A DNA stretch of 64,000 nt from Mesorhizobium loti R88b (GCF_013170845.1 NZ_CP033367.1:1612001-1676000); one strand, 5' to 3'. Positions 27,369 through 36,126 are shown, counted from the stretch's first letter. Notes: generated from the letters alone by a model not told the origin. Program-made: numbers and translations.

Positions 27369-28211
27369 ATGTCCCTCAAGGAAGCGCTAGCCAACGTCAG
27401 GAAACGCGGATACAAGATTCGTGAAACCTTCAGCGGTTGGTATGCGTTTAAAATTTGCACACAGGAGACTGGAACATGGTTAGAGATATCGCTCCGTTCT
27501 AAATTGGTGCTGTTAGGGGCCGCCTTGGCGACCCAAATCCAGTCTGCGTCTGCGCAGGCTATCCAATCAGGCCCGGCCACCCCGCCGGGCCTTACTAGTT
27601 TTCAGGCTATACAACCATGGACCCAGCCTATCGCGGACATATTGACCGCCTCGATATGGTTCATCGTTATGTTCTGGAACTACCTGATGGACCACACAGC
27701 TGCCGCCGGTCTGGTCGGGGCTCTCTTGGCTTTCTATGTCGCCAACCGCAGCATTGCCAGTGCCAGGGAGATGACGCGGCTTCGGGAAACATTCGACACT
27801 ATTGATGAATCCATTAGGGACAATGACGTAATCCAGTCTCGCCTAGAATTCCGAAAAATTAAGCAGGAACTATCACAAAGCGGTCTTAGTATCGCGAAAT
27901 TTAGAGACCCCACTGACGAGGCGGATATCAAAAGAGCCGTTACCCTTAGAACGATACTAAACAATTACGAAAATTATGCCCTCGGTGTTCGCTATCATAT
28001 ATTGGATGAGGAATACTTATACAGATGGACGCGAACCGGCACTCTGGCCGACTGGAATTATCTTCTGCCTCTCGTTGCCGCGTATCGCAGTTCGGGCCAA
28101 AATACCGCATATATTGAATTTGAGGGGCTAGCTACATCGTGGATCGACAGCAAGTCTTATCGGTCTGGGAAGAAAATTAAGACTCCGAACCGACGTACTA
28201 AGATTCATTGA
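27369..28211 (+). CDS. DUF4760-like membrane protein
   Basis: A 280-residue protein. Two hydrophobic stretches lie at about residues 43-60 and 85-120 (IWFIVMFWNYLMD...AAGLVGALLAFYVANRSI), then a soluble helical part whose end (RTILNNYENYALGVRYHILDEEYLYRWTRTGTLADWNYLLPLVAAYR) matches the DUF4760 pattern. The first 40 residues are unusual for that family, so the true start may lie downstream. The family has no known biochemical role. It is the first whole gene in the element, next to other cargo genes that may act in phage defence, which is inference. Confidence 0.65.
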   Translation: MSLKEALANVRKRGYKIRETFSGWYAFKICTQETGTWLEISLRSKLVLLGAALATQIQSASAQAIQSGPATPPGLTSFQAIQPWTQPIADILTASIWFIVMFWNYLMDHTAAAGLVGALLAFYVANRSIASAREMTRLRETFDTIDESIRDNDVIQSRLEFRKIKQELSQSGLSIAKFRDPTDEADIKRAVTLRTILNNYENYALGVRYHILDEEYLYRWTRTGTLADWNYLLPLVAAYRSSGQNTAYIEFEGLATSWIDSKSYRSGKKIKTPNRRTKIH

Positions 28212-28322
28212 AAGTCATACCTCCAAACCACTTCGCGAACGCCGATCACGCGTAGGGGATTGGGCCGGTCCGTGCTTCGGCATTATATTGCGAAAACGAA
28301 CAGGCGTGGTTAGATACCGCCC

Positions 28323-28586
28323 ATGATCATTTATGCCGTCCTTCCCGAAACTGACAGCCCCGCCCTGGATGGCCGGATTTTCGAACTATTTCAAGGTAAT
28401 TGCAGGAAGATCGGCGTTGGACAATGGCTGATCGCGGCAAACCTCACAGTTCAAGGAGTTACGGAACTTATAGGCGTAGACAAAGGAACGTACGGGAGAA
28501 CGGTCGTTGTAGGGGTTGAAAGCTACTACGGCTGGCACCTGAAGGATGTCTGGGACTGGATAGCTTTGAAACGTGGTCAGCCATGA
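28323..28586 (+). CDS. SinR/Cas2-like small protein
   Basis: An 87-residue protein, IIYAVLPETDSPALDGRIFEL..., with QWLIAANLTVQGVTELIG in the middle and TVVVGVESYYGWHLKDVWDWI at the end. The strand-helix order and the GW...WI ending resemble the SinR-like/Cas2-like ferredoxin fold seen in stand-alone small proteins of defence islands. No catalytic residue is claimed. Its stop overlaps the next start (ATGA), so it is translationally coupled to a membrane-anchored partner. Confidence 0.6.
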   Translation: MIIYAVLPETDSPALDGRIFELFQGNCRKIGVGQWLIAANLTVQGVTELIGVDKGTYGRTVVVGVESYYGWHLKDVWDWIALKRGQP

Positions 28587-28966
28587 CAGTTGGCAAATCC
28601 GACATCAGCGGGACGACCCCCTCTAAGGAGGGCACCCCAAACACTGCCTATGATCAGATGAACACCATGGCCTTCCTACTGGAAATCCATAAAGACATTT
28701 CGGCCCAGTCCGCCAAGATCGAACGCCTAATCACTGATAGAAACGAAGATAACGCACGAAGGCACCTTGATAGCGACCGCCTAGACGCGTCAATAAAAGC
28801 CTTGTCGGACGAACTGACGCCTGTGAAGGCCAGCGTCGACCGCACATACTATATGATGGTTGGTGGGTTCGCAGTCGCCTGTGTAGCGCTGGCGATAATC
28901 TGGTTTTTGGTGGGCGATGACATCAAGGCGCTCCTAGCGTTTTCCCACAAGCTGCCGAAGCCATAG
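28583..28966 (+). CDS. Coiled-coil protein with C-terminal TM anchor
   Basis: A 127-residue protein. Residues 25-88 are helical with coiled-coil character (MNTMAFLLEIHKDISAQSAKIERLI, DRLDASIKALSDELTPVKASVDR). Residues about 92-113 (YMMVGGFAVACVALAIIWFL) form a membrane anchor. It overlaps the SinR-like gene by 4 bases. I do not know the family; the pair may act as one two-gene unit. Confidence 0.65.
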   Translation: MTVGKSDISGTTPSKEGTPNTAYDQMNTMAFLLEIHKDISAQSAKIERLITDRNEDNARRHLDSDRLDASIKALSDELTPVKASVDRTYYMMVGGFAVACVALAIIWFLVGDDIKALLAFSHKLPKP

Positions 28967-29046
28967 CGTAGCGCTACCTGGCCGTAGGGGATAGCGGGGA
29001 TAAATCAGGTTCGCTTCTCGCTGGTAGTAGCGTCCGTGCTAATGTT

Positions 29047-29367
29047 CTACCGCGATATGCAAATTGCGCCACCGTGACGAGGCTCGTGATCCATGATCGC
29101 TGCAATGGTGCTGGTGATGAGCGCAAGCGCTGCGGCGGTAGCCTTCGTAGCGGCATCGGCGCCCGAAACTTCGCGCAGCCGAGCGATTTCAGCATAATAC
29201 GCGTTACCGGTCCGCAAGTCCTGCCGTGCTTGGCGCAGTCGTAGCGCGGCCTTGCTGCGGGCTTTCGGCGTCCCTTTACGGGAGGCATACACTTTATAGC
29301 TTAGAAGCGCCGTGAGGTTGCGAATGTCTCCCACAGGGTAAACTGAGACCGTAGCGTTGCGCTGCAA
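29047..29367 (-). CDS. Hypothetical protein
   Basis: A possible 106-residue protein with a basic middle (KGTPKARSKAALRLRQARQDLRTG) and a hydrophobic end (KATAAALALITSTIAAIMD). The only 5' start in frame is a TTG at 29367 without a good ribosome site, so the start and even the gene are doubtful. It lies opposite to its neighbours between the coiled-coil gene and the DUF4145 gene. Confidence 0.35.
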   Translation of the reverse strand: MQRNATVSVYPVGDIRNLTALLSYKVYASRKGTPKARSKAALRLRQARQDLRTGNAYYAEIARLREVSGADAATKATAAALALITSTIAAIMDHEPRHGGAICISR

Positions 29368-29468
29368 AAGCCGTAGTAACTCGTTGCTCGCTTGTTCTGG
29401 CTCGCGCTCTCACGCATTTCCTGCGACAAGGTCCATCCGGAATAGACGCGAAGTGCTGGGGCCATCGA

Positions 29469-30248
29469 GTGAGCGAACTGAGCAAGATTGGTTCAAGGCA
29501 AAAAGCGTTCTGCGCGTCGTGCAAAGGCGAGCGGAATTGCGAAATCAAAGGTCACCACCGCGAAAGTGGCAGCGAAGGCAACTACGATTGGTGGAAAGAT
29601 TGGTACCTGCTTGTTTGCTGCGGCTGTGATCACGTATTTGCCCAGTCGGAGCTCACCGATTCCGAATCGCATTATCCTGTTGGATATGACCGCGATGGAA
29701 ACGTGGAGTACGAGCATGACGTTCAAATTAGGGCCTGGCCGGCAAAGTTTAAGCGCGACAGGCCTGCCTGGTTGGAAAGGCTGAACAGTTACATTGAGCA
29801 CAAAAAATCATCCGATTTGGAGGCCTGCCTGCTCCAAATTTATGAAGCACTCGATCACGATCTGAACATCCTCGCTGCAATTGGGATCCGCACGGCCTTT
29901 GATGTGGCATCGGAGGTTCTTGGCGTCGACCCTGAGAAGGCTTTTGAAGACAAGCTCAAAACTATGGAAGGCTCTGGCCTAATTACGCCGTCACAACGGG
30001 ACGATTTCGAAGTCCTGATCAACGCCGGCAACGCCTCCGCGCATCGAGGCTGGAACCCCTCGTTCAAGGATCTCGATCCTCTCGTCGGCAGCTTGGAACA
30101 CTTCCTCACCGATAAATTTGTTACGCCTCAATTGCGGAAGAAGGCTGCTGATGGCGTAGCAGAGGTCAGATCTAAGGTGCCTCAACGCTCGAAGAAGAAG
30201 AAAGAGGGCGATGTTACCGCGTCCCTAGTTGAAAGCCCGCCACCGTGA
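29469..30248 (+). CDS. DUF4145 domain protein with N-terminal zinc ribbon
   Basis: A 259-residue protein. The N-terminus has a likely zinc-binding set (CASCKGERNC and CCGCDHVF). The middle and end fit DUF4145: DLEACLLQIYEALDHDLNILAAIGIRTAFDVASEVLGVD, KLKTMEGSGLITPSQRDDFEVLINAGNASAHRGWNPS. The tail is basic and probably disordered. DUF4145 is found alone or fused to restriction and defence enzymes; its activity is not known. It lies at the cargo end of the element. Confidence 0.82.
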   Translation: MSELSKIGSRQKAFCASCKGERNCEIKGHHRESGSEGNYDWWKDWYLLVCCGCDHVFAQSELTDSESHYPVGYDRDGNVEYEHDVQIRAWPAKFKRDRPAWLERLNSYIEHKKSSDLEACLLQIYEALDHDLNILAAIGIRTAFDVASEVLGVDPEKAFEDKLKTMEGSGLITPSQRDDFEVLINAGNASAHRGWNPSFKDLDPLVGSLEHFLTDKFVTPQLRKKAADGVAEVRSKVPQRSKKKKEGDVTASLVESPPP

Positions 30249-30301
30249 GGCAGCGGGCGTCAAGTGTCCGAAGGGCGATTGATCAATGGCGAATGAGACG
30301 C

Positions 30302-30712
30302 TCACAGCCGCACCCCCTCCCCGTCGCGATACAGGGGTTCGTCAAGCCAGCCTCGGGGCTGCTTCTGCATCCCAATGATTTCATGGTGGCGCTCGACGAT
30401 CAGTGCCGGGCAACGCGGCTCCGTCCCGGTTTCGTATTGGACGAGTTGCACGGAAAGCCACGCATAATCATCGATGGTCCGGCACCCTGGCGCGGCAAAC
30501 TCCCGGGAGTGTCCGGCGCCGCCGATTTTCCATCCATGATATCCGGTGGTGAGTTCGTCCATCGCTGCGGCGAACTGGTCAAAGTGGTAGCGAGCTCGCT
30601 CAAGCGCGGTGTCGGCCTTTGCAGCTTCAGCTATGGCAGGGGCAATAGCTGCGGTCGATGCCAAAGCACCGACAGCCGAGTTGCGGAGGAACAGGCGGCG
30701 GGTGATGCTCAT
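30302..30712 (-). CDS. Tat-exported small protein
   Basis: A 136-residue protein with a twin-arginine signal (SITRRLFLRNSAVGALASTAAIAPAIAEA). The mature part, about 105 residues, has DTALERARYHFDQFAAAMDELTTGYHGWKIGGAG and is not recognised. Its start overlaps the stop of the upstream gene by 4 bases (ATGA), so the two are co-translated. Similar short Tat proteins occur on rhizobial prophage-like elements. Confidence 0.65.
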   Translation of the reverse strand: MSITRRLFLRNSAVGALASTAAIAPAIAEAAKADTALERARYHFDQFAAAMDELTTGYHGWKIGGAGHSREFAAPGCRTIDDYAWLSVQLVQYETGTEPRCPALIVERHHEIIGMQKQPRGWLDEPLYRDGEGVRL

Positions 30713-31590
30713 GCGACGCCGCCTTCCACCGCCCTAATCGCTTCGTCCAAGTCTTCCTCGGGCAGGAATGACCAGAGCAGCGCGTCGATGTCCTCGGACT
30801 GGAGGTCGCCATATTTGCCGGTGGCGAAGTCCTTCAGGAACTGGGCCTTGACGCGGTGCTCCTCCATGCTGGTGCAACGATAGGAGCACACAGCGTTCAG
30901 GGCGGAGCGTTCGGCGTCGGAGGCTTCGTTGCGTTCGTTGATCGCCTGTTCGAGCCCGACGGCGCTACGGCGTGCGCGCTCATCCTTGATCAGCCTCTTC
31001 AACGTCCGCAGATCGGCCTGTTCGGCCTTGCGGAGCGCGGCGGTCGACTGCCTGCCGAGGTCGGGCGCCACCTTGGACAGCGCCACCAACTTCTGCCGCT
31101 GCTCGGCATAACGGCGCTTGATGTCGTCGCGCAGATCGGCCTCGACCACTTCCAGTTCACTATAGCGAAGGCTCCGCGACTGTCCGCCACCGATCGAGAG
31201 CGGGACAAAAAGTTCCCTGCCCTTGGGCAAGTGCTCTTCCTCCAGCGGGCCGGCGCGACCGATCGCAGCCTCGAAACGCTCGTAGGCGGCGTGCTTGGCA
31301 TCGATGAGGCCTTCTAGTTCACGAGACACGCTAGAGGCCGAAGTGCCCCCTCTCGCCTCCTCGCTAGCGACGGCTATCGCAGCGGCGGCGGTTGCTGATG
31401 ATGTGAGAAGGGCGCGACGATCGACATGCTGGTTCATGAAACTCTCCTGTACAGGTGTTTGATTGACTGACGCGTTTTCCGCCCGGGCACCCCAGCGCAT
31501 CAGCAGTTCACGTACGAAGCCGATGCGTTGTGGATTGCGGGGATAAGCGGACATACCTTCGGCGGCTGCCGGAACAGACGTGTTCGACAT
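30709..31590 (-). CDS. Exported helical protein, Tat-like signal
   Basis: From ATG 31590 (GGGAG upstream) this is 293 residues; from ATG 31437, which has a better AGGAGA ribosome site, it is 242 residues and starts with a twin-arginine-like signal (VDRRALLTSSATAAAAIAVASE). The second start may be the real one, or both are used. The mature part is helical with basic stretches (RYAEQRQKLVALSKVAPDLGRQSTAALRKAEQADLRTLKRLIKDERARR). It overlaps the following Tat protein gene. The function is unknown. Confidence 0.6.
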   Translation of the reverse strand: MSNTSVPAAAEGMSAYPRNPQRIGFVRELLMRWGARAENASVNQTPVQESFMNQHVDRRALLTSSATAAAAIAVASEEARGGTSASSVSRELEGLIDAKHAAYERFEAAIGRAGPLEEEHLPKGRELFVPLSIGGGQSRSLRYSELEVVEADLRDDIKRRYAEQRQKLVALSKVAPDLGRQSTAALRKAEQADLRTLKRLIKDERARRSAVGLEQAINERNEASDAERSALNAVCSYRCTSMEEHRVKAQFLKDFATGKYGDLQSEDIDALLWSFLPEEDLDEAIRAVEGGVA

Positions 31591-31618
31591 TGCAAATTCT
31601 CCCAAGGTTGAAAGCTGG

Positions 31619-31897
31619 CTACGGAGCCAGCGCTGCGAATTCAGTTTCGAGTTGGCGGCGACGCGGTTCGATGTTGACGCGAGACGACTGGTACTTGAGC
31701 CGGTCGATTTTAGTGGCGATGTTGTCGGCACGGCGCTCGGTGGCCGTCATCTGGGCGATCTTGGCTTCACGCCAAGCTGCAGCGAGATAGAAGCCAAAGT
31801 CAGATCGGCTGAGCTTGCGCACCAGATGGGGACGGGCGGCGAAGTGGGCGTTCCACTTTGCCCAAGCTGCCTTCATAATTTCGGAGCGGTTGAACAT
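31619..31897 (-). CDS. Hypothetical protein
   Basis: A 92-residue protein (MFNRSEIMKAAWAKWNAHF...SDFGFYLAAAWREAKIAQMTATERRADNIATKIDRLKYQSSRVNIEPRRRQLETEFAAL). It is basic and helical; the first 40 residues recall short proteins often found on rhizobial phage-like elements. It heads a three-gene minus-strand unit and is divergent from an XRE-type regulator, which likely controls it. Confidence 0.65.
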   Translation of the reverse strand: MFNRSEIMKAAWAKWNAHFAARPHLVRKLSRSDFGFYLAAAWREAKIAQMTATERRADNIATKIDRLKYQSSRVNIEPRRRQLETEFAALAP

Positions 31898-31916
31898 TCG
31901 ATTGATCCCGGCGTCG

Positions 31917-31977
31917 ATACCGTGTATTTAAATCGATATGACGTAACTGTCAATACCATGTAGTTAAAAAGATACGG
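31917..31977. promoter_or_regulatory. Two 25 bp direct repeats, likely operator
   Basis: Two imperfect copies lie at 31917-31941 and 31953-31977 (19 of 25 bases alike; shared core ATACC[G/A]TGTA[T/G]TTAAA). They fill the 87 bp divergent gap between a minus-strand unit and an XRE-type regulator and are the natural binding sites for that regulator. Confidence 0.6.
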
Positions 31978-31984
31978 AGTATCT

Positions 31985-32221
31985 ATGACGCCTTCTCAGG
32001 CAAGGGCCGCCCGCGCGATGTTAAAGATGGGCGTGCGAGATGTAGCCGACCTCGCGAAGGTCACGCCGAATACGGTGAGCCGGGTGGAGCAAGACGAGTT
32101 TGGACCCCGAGGACCGCAACCTGTGACGGTTGAAGCCATTCGTCGCGTCTATGAAGACGCCGGTGTAGTCTTCATCCCCGAGAATGGCGGAGGCCCTGGC
32201 GTAAGGTTGAGGAAGACATAG
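31985..32221 (+). CDS. XRE-type helix-turn-helix regulator
   Basis: A 78-residue protein consisting of one Cro/C1-type DNA-binding domain: SQARAARAMLKMGVRDVADLAKVTPNTVSRVEQDEFGPRGPQPVTVEAIRRVYEDAGVVFIPENGGGPGVRLR. The ending is typical of short rhizobial XRE proteins. It starts 8 bp after a pair of direct repeats and is divergent from the three-gene unit at 30302-31897, so it is likely an autoregulated repressor of that unit. Confidence 0.82.
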   Translation: MTPSQARAARAMLKMGVRDVADLAKVTPNTVSRVEQDEFGPRGPQPVTVEAIRRVYEDAGVVFIPENGGGPGVRLRKT

Positions 32222-32240
32222 AGGTTTCTAAGGGGCCAGT

Positions 32241-33122
32241 TCACTCTGGGTAGGCGCGCGCTTGCCATTCCAGATCAGTGATTGTTTCGGCCTCTACCGT
32301 GGTGGCCGCACCAAACTTGTCGGCGTGCAGAGCCAGCAATCGACGCGCAGCCGCAATCGCTTCACCACGACTCTCGCAGCGTTCATGAAATCGTTCTATG
32401 GGATCGCCAGTATGGCCCTCCCATCGCAAAACCTCTAGAAGAGCGTACCAAACGCCCTTGCCGGTTCTATGGCGCTTCTCGACCTCCAGGTGCCAATCGG
32501 ACATTTCGGCAATCGCACCATAGAGGTACGAATACTCCGGCTCGCTCTGCGCACGCTTTCTTGCCTCGAAGGCAAGCGCCTTCTGACTCGGCCCCTTCAG
32601 CCCCTCGATCGCGCTTGAAATCTTCCAGAAGGTCCCCGAAATCTCATCAAGCGCGTGCCGTGCCTCGAAAGTCAGTGGCGGGCTGCGTTTCGTGGCGCCC
32701 TCAATGGCTTTCAAGCGATCAGATCTCTGCTTAGGCCAAACGTCAGCAATTACCCGTTCTATATCGCCTTTGAGGGGTTCCCAGCGGAATTCCTCTTGCA
32801 GCTTCTTTTTGCCCACGCGTGGCCGGAGTGGAACCACGGTGCTCCCGACCGGAACGTCGGCAACAGAATCCATCACAAGAGCCATGGCTTTATGAAGTCC
32901 ATCACGAATGCCGCCAACGCTGTCGAAAGTCCAAATTGATGCTTCTGTTCGGCCAATGCGCGCAGGTTTGCCGTCGACCATTTCTAGGTCGACTGAGAGC
33001 ACGCGCTGCTTGGTGTTGGAAAACTGCGGAAGAAAATTATTCCCGAACACCAGCCCCTGCACTAGTCGGAGAGACATGCGAACTGGGTCCTGGTCATCCG
33101 GGAAAAGGTAGTGTCTAGACAA
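32241..33122 (-). CDS. Hypothetical protein
   Basis: A 293-residue soluble protein with no signal or membrane segment. The N-terminal third is beta-rich (RMSLRLVQGLVFGNNFLPQFSNTKQRVLSVDLEMVDGKPARIGRTEASIWTFDSVGGIRDGL); the rest is helical (DIERVIADVWPKQRSDRLKAIEGATKR, EVEKRHRTGKGVWYALLEVLRWEG). I recognise no family. It lies convergent to the XRE gene with 19 bp between stops. Confidence 0.65.
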   Translation of the reverse strand: MSRHYLFPDDQDPVRMSLRLVQGLVFGNNFLPQFSNTKQRVLSVDLEMVDGKPARIGRTEASIWTFDSVGGIRDGLHKAMALVMDSVADVPVGSTVVPLRPRVGKKKLQEEFRWEPLKGDIERVIADVWPKQRSDRLKAIEGATKRSPPLTFEARHALDEISGTFWKISSAIEGLKGPSQKALAFEARKRAQSEPEYSYLYGAIAEMSDWHLEVEKRHRTGKGVWYALLEVLRWEGHTGDPIERFHERCESRGEAIAAARRLLALHADKFGAATTVEAETITDLEWQARAYPE

Positions 33123-33276
33123 TTATGGACTCCGCCTATGGGGTGCCAACGAATGTTAGATCACGTCAGGTTGGAAATGAAGCATTTATGCGCAATCTGC
33201 TACTTGGAAGATACGCTTGCGGAAGGGCAGTGGTCTGATTTACGGTAGTTGCTGGGAGCGAGAGCGTTGTTTTAAA

Positions 33277-34332
33277 ATGTTTGGGTTGCGTGCAAGTCTA
33301 TCGTCGCTGCTATTTGCTTTGGCCATGGCTAGTTCAGCCAAGGCCCTCGATTACCGACCCGTCTCCCTCGACGACGGCACGCACTTTTTGGTAGTCTCGG
33401 GCGAATTCAACGATAGCGAGAACTTCGAAGAGTTCTCAGCCCGCATCAAGGCTAACGGATCCACCTTCGTTACGTTCGATTCGCCAGGCGGTAGCGTGGA
33501 GTCCGCGATAAGGCTTGGTCGTCTCATTAGAGCGTCCGGGTTGAACACAATCCAAATAAGAAAGATGGAATGTGCGTCGGCCTGCTCTCTCGCTTTTGCC
33601 GGCGGCGTCCTGAGGGGTGCAGAACCCGGATCTATAGGTGTGCACAGGTCGTCATTTGCGCCGGAATCCAACCTTACTCGCGACGACGCTGTAGCTAATA
33701 TTCAGGCGACCACAGCGGAGATTATGGCGTACCTGTCAGAAATGGGGGTCGATCCCCAGCTTCTGGCAATTGCTCTAAGATATGACAAGGCCGACATGCG
33801 GTATCTGTCGGTGAGCGAGATGCACGATTTGCGGCTCACAAATACCGCTGCAAATCCAACTGGTGAAGCCGCCGTGGCTGCCGAGCCCTCTGCGCCAACG
33901 GCCACTACCCAGGCACCAACGGCCACTACTCAGGCAACTGCTTCAAATAATCTGGAGGCCGAAGCAATTAACTTTGTTCGGCGTCTAATTGAGTCCGACG
34001 GAACCGATCCAAATGCAGCGCTGAGGATGGTGGTCGACACCTATGCCGCGAACATCTCCTACTACGGCAAGCCAAGCACGCTTGCGGAGGTCTTGGTCGA
34101 CAAACAGAGGTACTTCCAGCGCTGGCCAGAACGTGGCTATCGTATCCACGACAATAGCGTTATGGCCACGTGCGCCAACGACAACTGTATGGTCTCCGGG
34201 GTCTATGACTGGACTGTAAGAAGCTTGGCGCGAAACAACCAAGCTCGCGGTGTTGCCCGCTTTAGCTATACGATTTCGCTCGGCGCTTCTCCCAAGATCA
34301 TAGCTGAGGATGGCAAGGTGCTCAAAAAATAA
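33277..34332 (+). CDS. Exported ClpP/crotonase-fold protein
   Basis: A 351-residue protein with a signal peptide (FGLRASLSSLLFALAMASSAKA). Residues about 45-190 resemble the ClpP/serine-protease-like crotonase fold of periplasmic proteins: VTFDSPGGSVESAIRLGRLIRASGL, then CASACSLAFAGGVLRGAEPGSIGVHRSSF with a likely serine nucleophile and histidine. A Thr/Ala-rich linker with a repeated PTATTQA unit leads to a C-terminal domain (INFVRRLIESDGTDPNAAL...VLVDKQRYFQRWPERGYRI). ATG 33277 starts the signal peptide; a TTG at 33217 is also open. The substrate is unknown. Confidence 0.75.
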   Translation: MFGLRASLSSLLFALAMASSAKALDYRPVSLDDGTHFLVVSGEFNDSENFEEFSARIKANGSTFVTFDSPGGSVESAIRLGRLIRASGLNTIQIRKMECASACSLAFAGGVLRGAEPGSIGVHRSSFAPESNLTRDDAVANIQATTAEIMAYLSEMGVDPQLLAIALRYDKADMRYLSVSEMHDLRLTNTAANPTGEAAVAAEPSAPTATTQAPTATTQATASNNLEAEAINFVRRLIESDGTDPNAALRMVVDTYAANISYYGKPSTLAEVLVDKQRYFQRWPERGYRIHDNSVMATCANDNCMVSGVYDWTVRSLARNNQARGVARFSYTISLGASPKIIAEDGKVLKK

Positions 34333-34744
34333 CGTTGGGCTAAACGTGTCGCGGCCCGATTTGTAGGTACCTTCGACGTGGGGCCTGTTGATCCGCAATG
34401 TTGGGTAAATGCTACATAGTGGTGGCGTCGAGATAAACCCCACTCAGGCCTGGCTATAGACCCATCCATCTCCAGGGCGCATAGTTTCGCGCTGGACGAG
34501 TGGGAGCGTCGCAACGATGGTCTACACAGTGACTTGGTACGGCAAGCAGGGCGTCGTTGAAAAGACGCCCTTCGATGCCGAGAAAGACGCCAAAGAGCAT
34601 GCCCGGGCGACTTTCCTTGCTCGACAGCAGGTTGATGGCGTCGTGGCGGTGGAAGTTCGCAAACACGATGGCACGGTCTGACCTGCCACTGAGAATTTCC
34701 TCCATCTGAGATTAGAGTCCGGCCCTTGATCGAAGGACGGACTG

Positions 34745-35011
34745 ATGAAGAGAAAGCGGTTCACGGAAGAGCAGATCATTGCGGTTCTGCGCGAGCACGA
34801 GTCGGGAGCGAAGGCGGGCGATTTGGCTCGCAAGCACGGGGTCTCGGAGGCGACGCTGTATAATTGGAAGGCGAAGTATGGCGGGATGGACGTGTCCGAC
34901 GCCAAGCGGCTGAAGGCGCTGGAAGACGAGAACGCCAAGCTGAAGAAGCTGCTCGCCGATCAGATGCTGGAAGCCTCGGCGCTGCGCGAGCTTCTGTCAA
35001 AAAAATGGTAG
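34745..35011 (+). CDS. IS3-family transposase OrfA
   Basis: An 88-residue DNA-binding protein: [46 protein letters not shown] (helix-turn-helix of the transposase 8 family) followed by a leucine-zipper-like coiled coil ([32 protein letters not shown]). Near its end is a run of seven A (34999-35005), a slippery site for -1 frameshifting into orfB. Confidence 0.93.
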   Translation: MKRKRFTEEQIIAVLREHESGAKAGDLARKHGVSEATLYNWKAKYGGMDVSDAKRLKALEDENAKLKKLLADQMLEASALRELLSKKW

Positions 35012-35934
35012 GGCCCGCCGTTAAGCGCGAAGCCGTCGCGCATCTGCAGGCCGTCATGGGCTTGTCGGAGCGTCGGGCCTGTTCCTTCGTCGGCGCCGAT
35101 CGCAGGATGATCCGCTACCAGTCCCGGCGTCCGCCCGAGACGGAGCTGCGTGGCAGGTTGCGCGACCTCGCCAACGAGCGCCGACGCTTTGGCTACAGGC
35201 GGCTGTTCATCCTGCTCAGGCGCGAGGGCGAGGCATCTGGGGTCAACCGCATCTATCGTCTCTACCGCGAGGAAGGCCTGACGGTGCGCAAGCGCCGGGC
35301 AAGGCGGCGAGCGGTCGGCACGCGGGCGCCGATCCTGGTCGAGGCAAAGCCAAACGCGCGCTGGTCGCTGGATTTCGTGCATGACCAGTTCGCCTGCGGC
35401 CGCAGGTTCCGCGTGCTCAACATCGTCGACGACGTGACGCGCGAATGCCTGGCCGCGATCCCGGACACCTCGATCTCCGGCCGTCGGGTTGCCCGTGAAC
35501 TGACGGAACTGATCACCCACCGCGGCAAGCCGGGCATGATCGTCTCCGACCACGGCACCGAGTTTACCTCGAACGCCATCCTCGCCTGGTCGAAGGATTG
35601 CAGGATCGAATGGCACTACATCGCGCCGGGCAAGCCGATGCAGAACGGTTACGTCGAGAGTTTCAACGGCCGGATGCGCGACGAGCTGTTGAACGAGAGC
35701 CTCTTCTTCGGTCTCGACCACGCCCGAAGCGCCATCGCCGAATGGAGGGAGGACTTCAACACCGCCAGGCCACATTCCTCGCTCGGCTACCAGACCCCGG
35801 CAGCCTATGCCGAGGTCATCACCGCAACCGGCTCCGACGCTGTGCTGATGGAAGGCTCCGCGCCTCCGCCGGTTGCTCAACCCGCGCCACAAGGCGTAAC
35901 AAAAACGGTCGAGGCTCTAATCGCAGCTGGATGA
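35005..35934 (+). CDS. IS3-family transposase OrfB
   Basis: About 309 residues from ATG 35005, or made as an OrfAB fusion by -1 frameshift at the A7 site. The rve integrase core has the catalytic D (SLDFVHDQF), D ([15 protein letters not shown]) and E ([18 protein letters not shown]), followed by [17 protein letters not shown]. All DDE residues are present, so it should be functional. Confidence 0.93.
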   Translation: MVGPAVKREAVAHLQAVMGLSERRACSFVGADRRMIRYQSRRPPETELRGRLRDLANERRRFGYRRLFILLRREGEASGVNRIYRLYREEGLTVRKRRARRRAVGTRAPILVEAKPNARWSLDFVHDQFACGRRFRVLNIVDDVTRECLAAIPDTSISGRRVARELTELITHRGKPGMIVSDHGTEFTSNAILAWSKDCRIEWHYIAPGKPMQNGYVESFNGRMRDELLNESLFFGLDHARSAIAEWREDFNTARPHSSLGYQTPAAYAEVITATGSDAVLMEGSAPPPVAQPAPQGVTKTVEALIAAG

Positions 35935-36126
35935 CAGTTCAGTGGCAGGTCAGGTCGTCTTTAGCCAAGCGGGGGGCGGTGGCGGCGTCGACGGCGGCGG
36001 CTAGGCTCATTTCGCGAAATCCTTTGTGCGGGCGCACCGATATCGTGCGGCGCGGCCTTTCTTCCGACACCCGAGGCGCGTCGATAACGCCTTCAGGGAT
36101 TCTATTGAGGAGCACGAGGAGTTCAC

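Larger units (their letters stand above)
34679..35952 (+). mobile_element. IS3-family insertion sequence, 1274 bp
   Basis: The ends are inverted repeats starting TGACCTGCCACTGA on both sides (14 identical bases). GGTC occurs directly outside both ends (34675-34678 and 35953-35956), a 4 bp target duplication as seen with the IS407 type of IS3 elements. It holds orfA and orfB joined by a frameshift site. Everything looks intact, so it may be active. Confidence 0.92.
34517..36004 (+). pseudogene. Small gene split by the IS3-family insertion
   Basis: ATG 34517, with GGAG upstream, reads MVYTVTWYGKQGVVEKTPF, DAEKDAKEHARATFLARQQ, VDGVVAVEVRKHDGTV and then stops at a TGA that is the first three bases of the insertion sequence. 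If the element and one GGTC target copy are removed, the frame runs on from 35957 as VFSQAGGGGGVDGGG and stops at 36002-36004, giving 69 residues. So the gene lost its glycine-rich tail to the insertion; the first 54 residues may still be made. The function is unknown. Confidence 0.65.
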
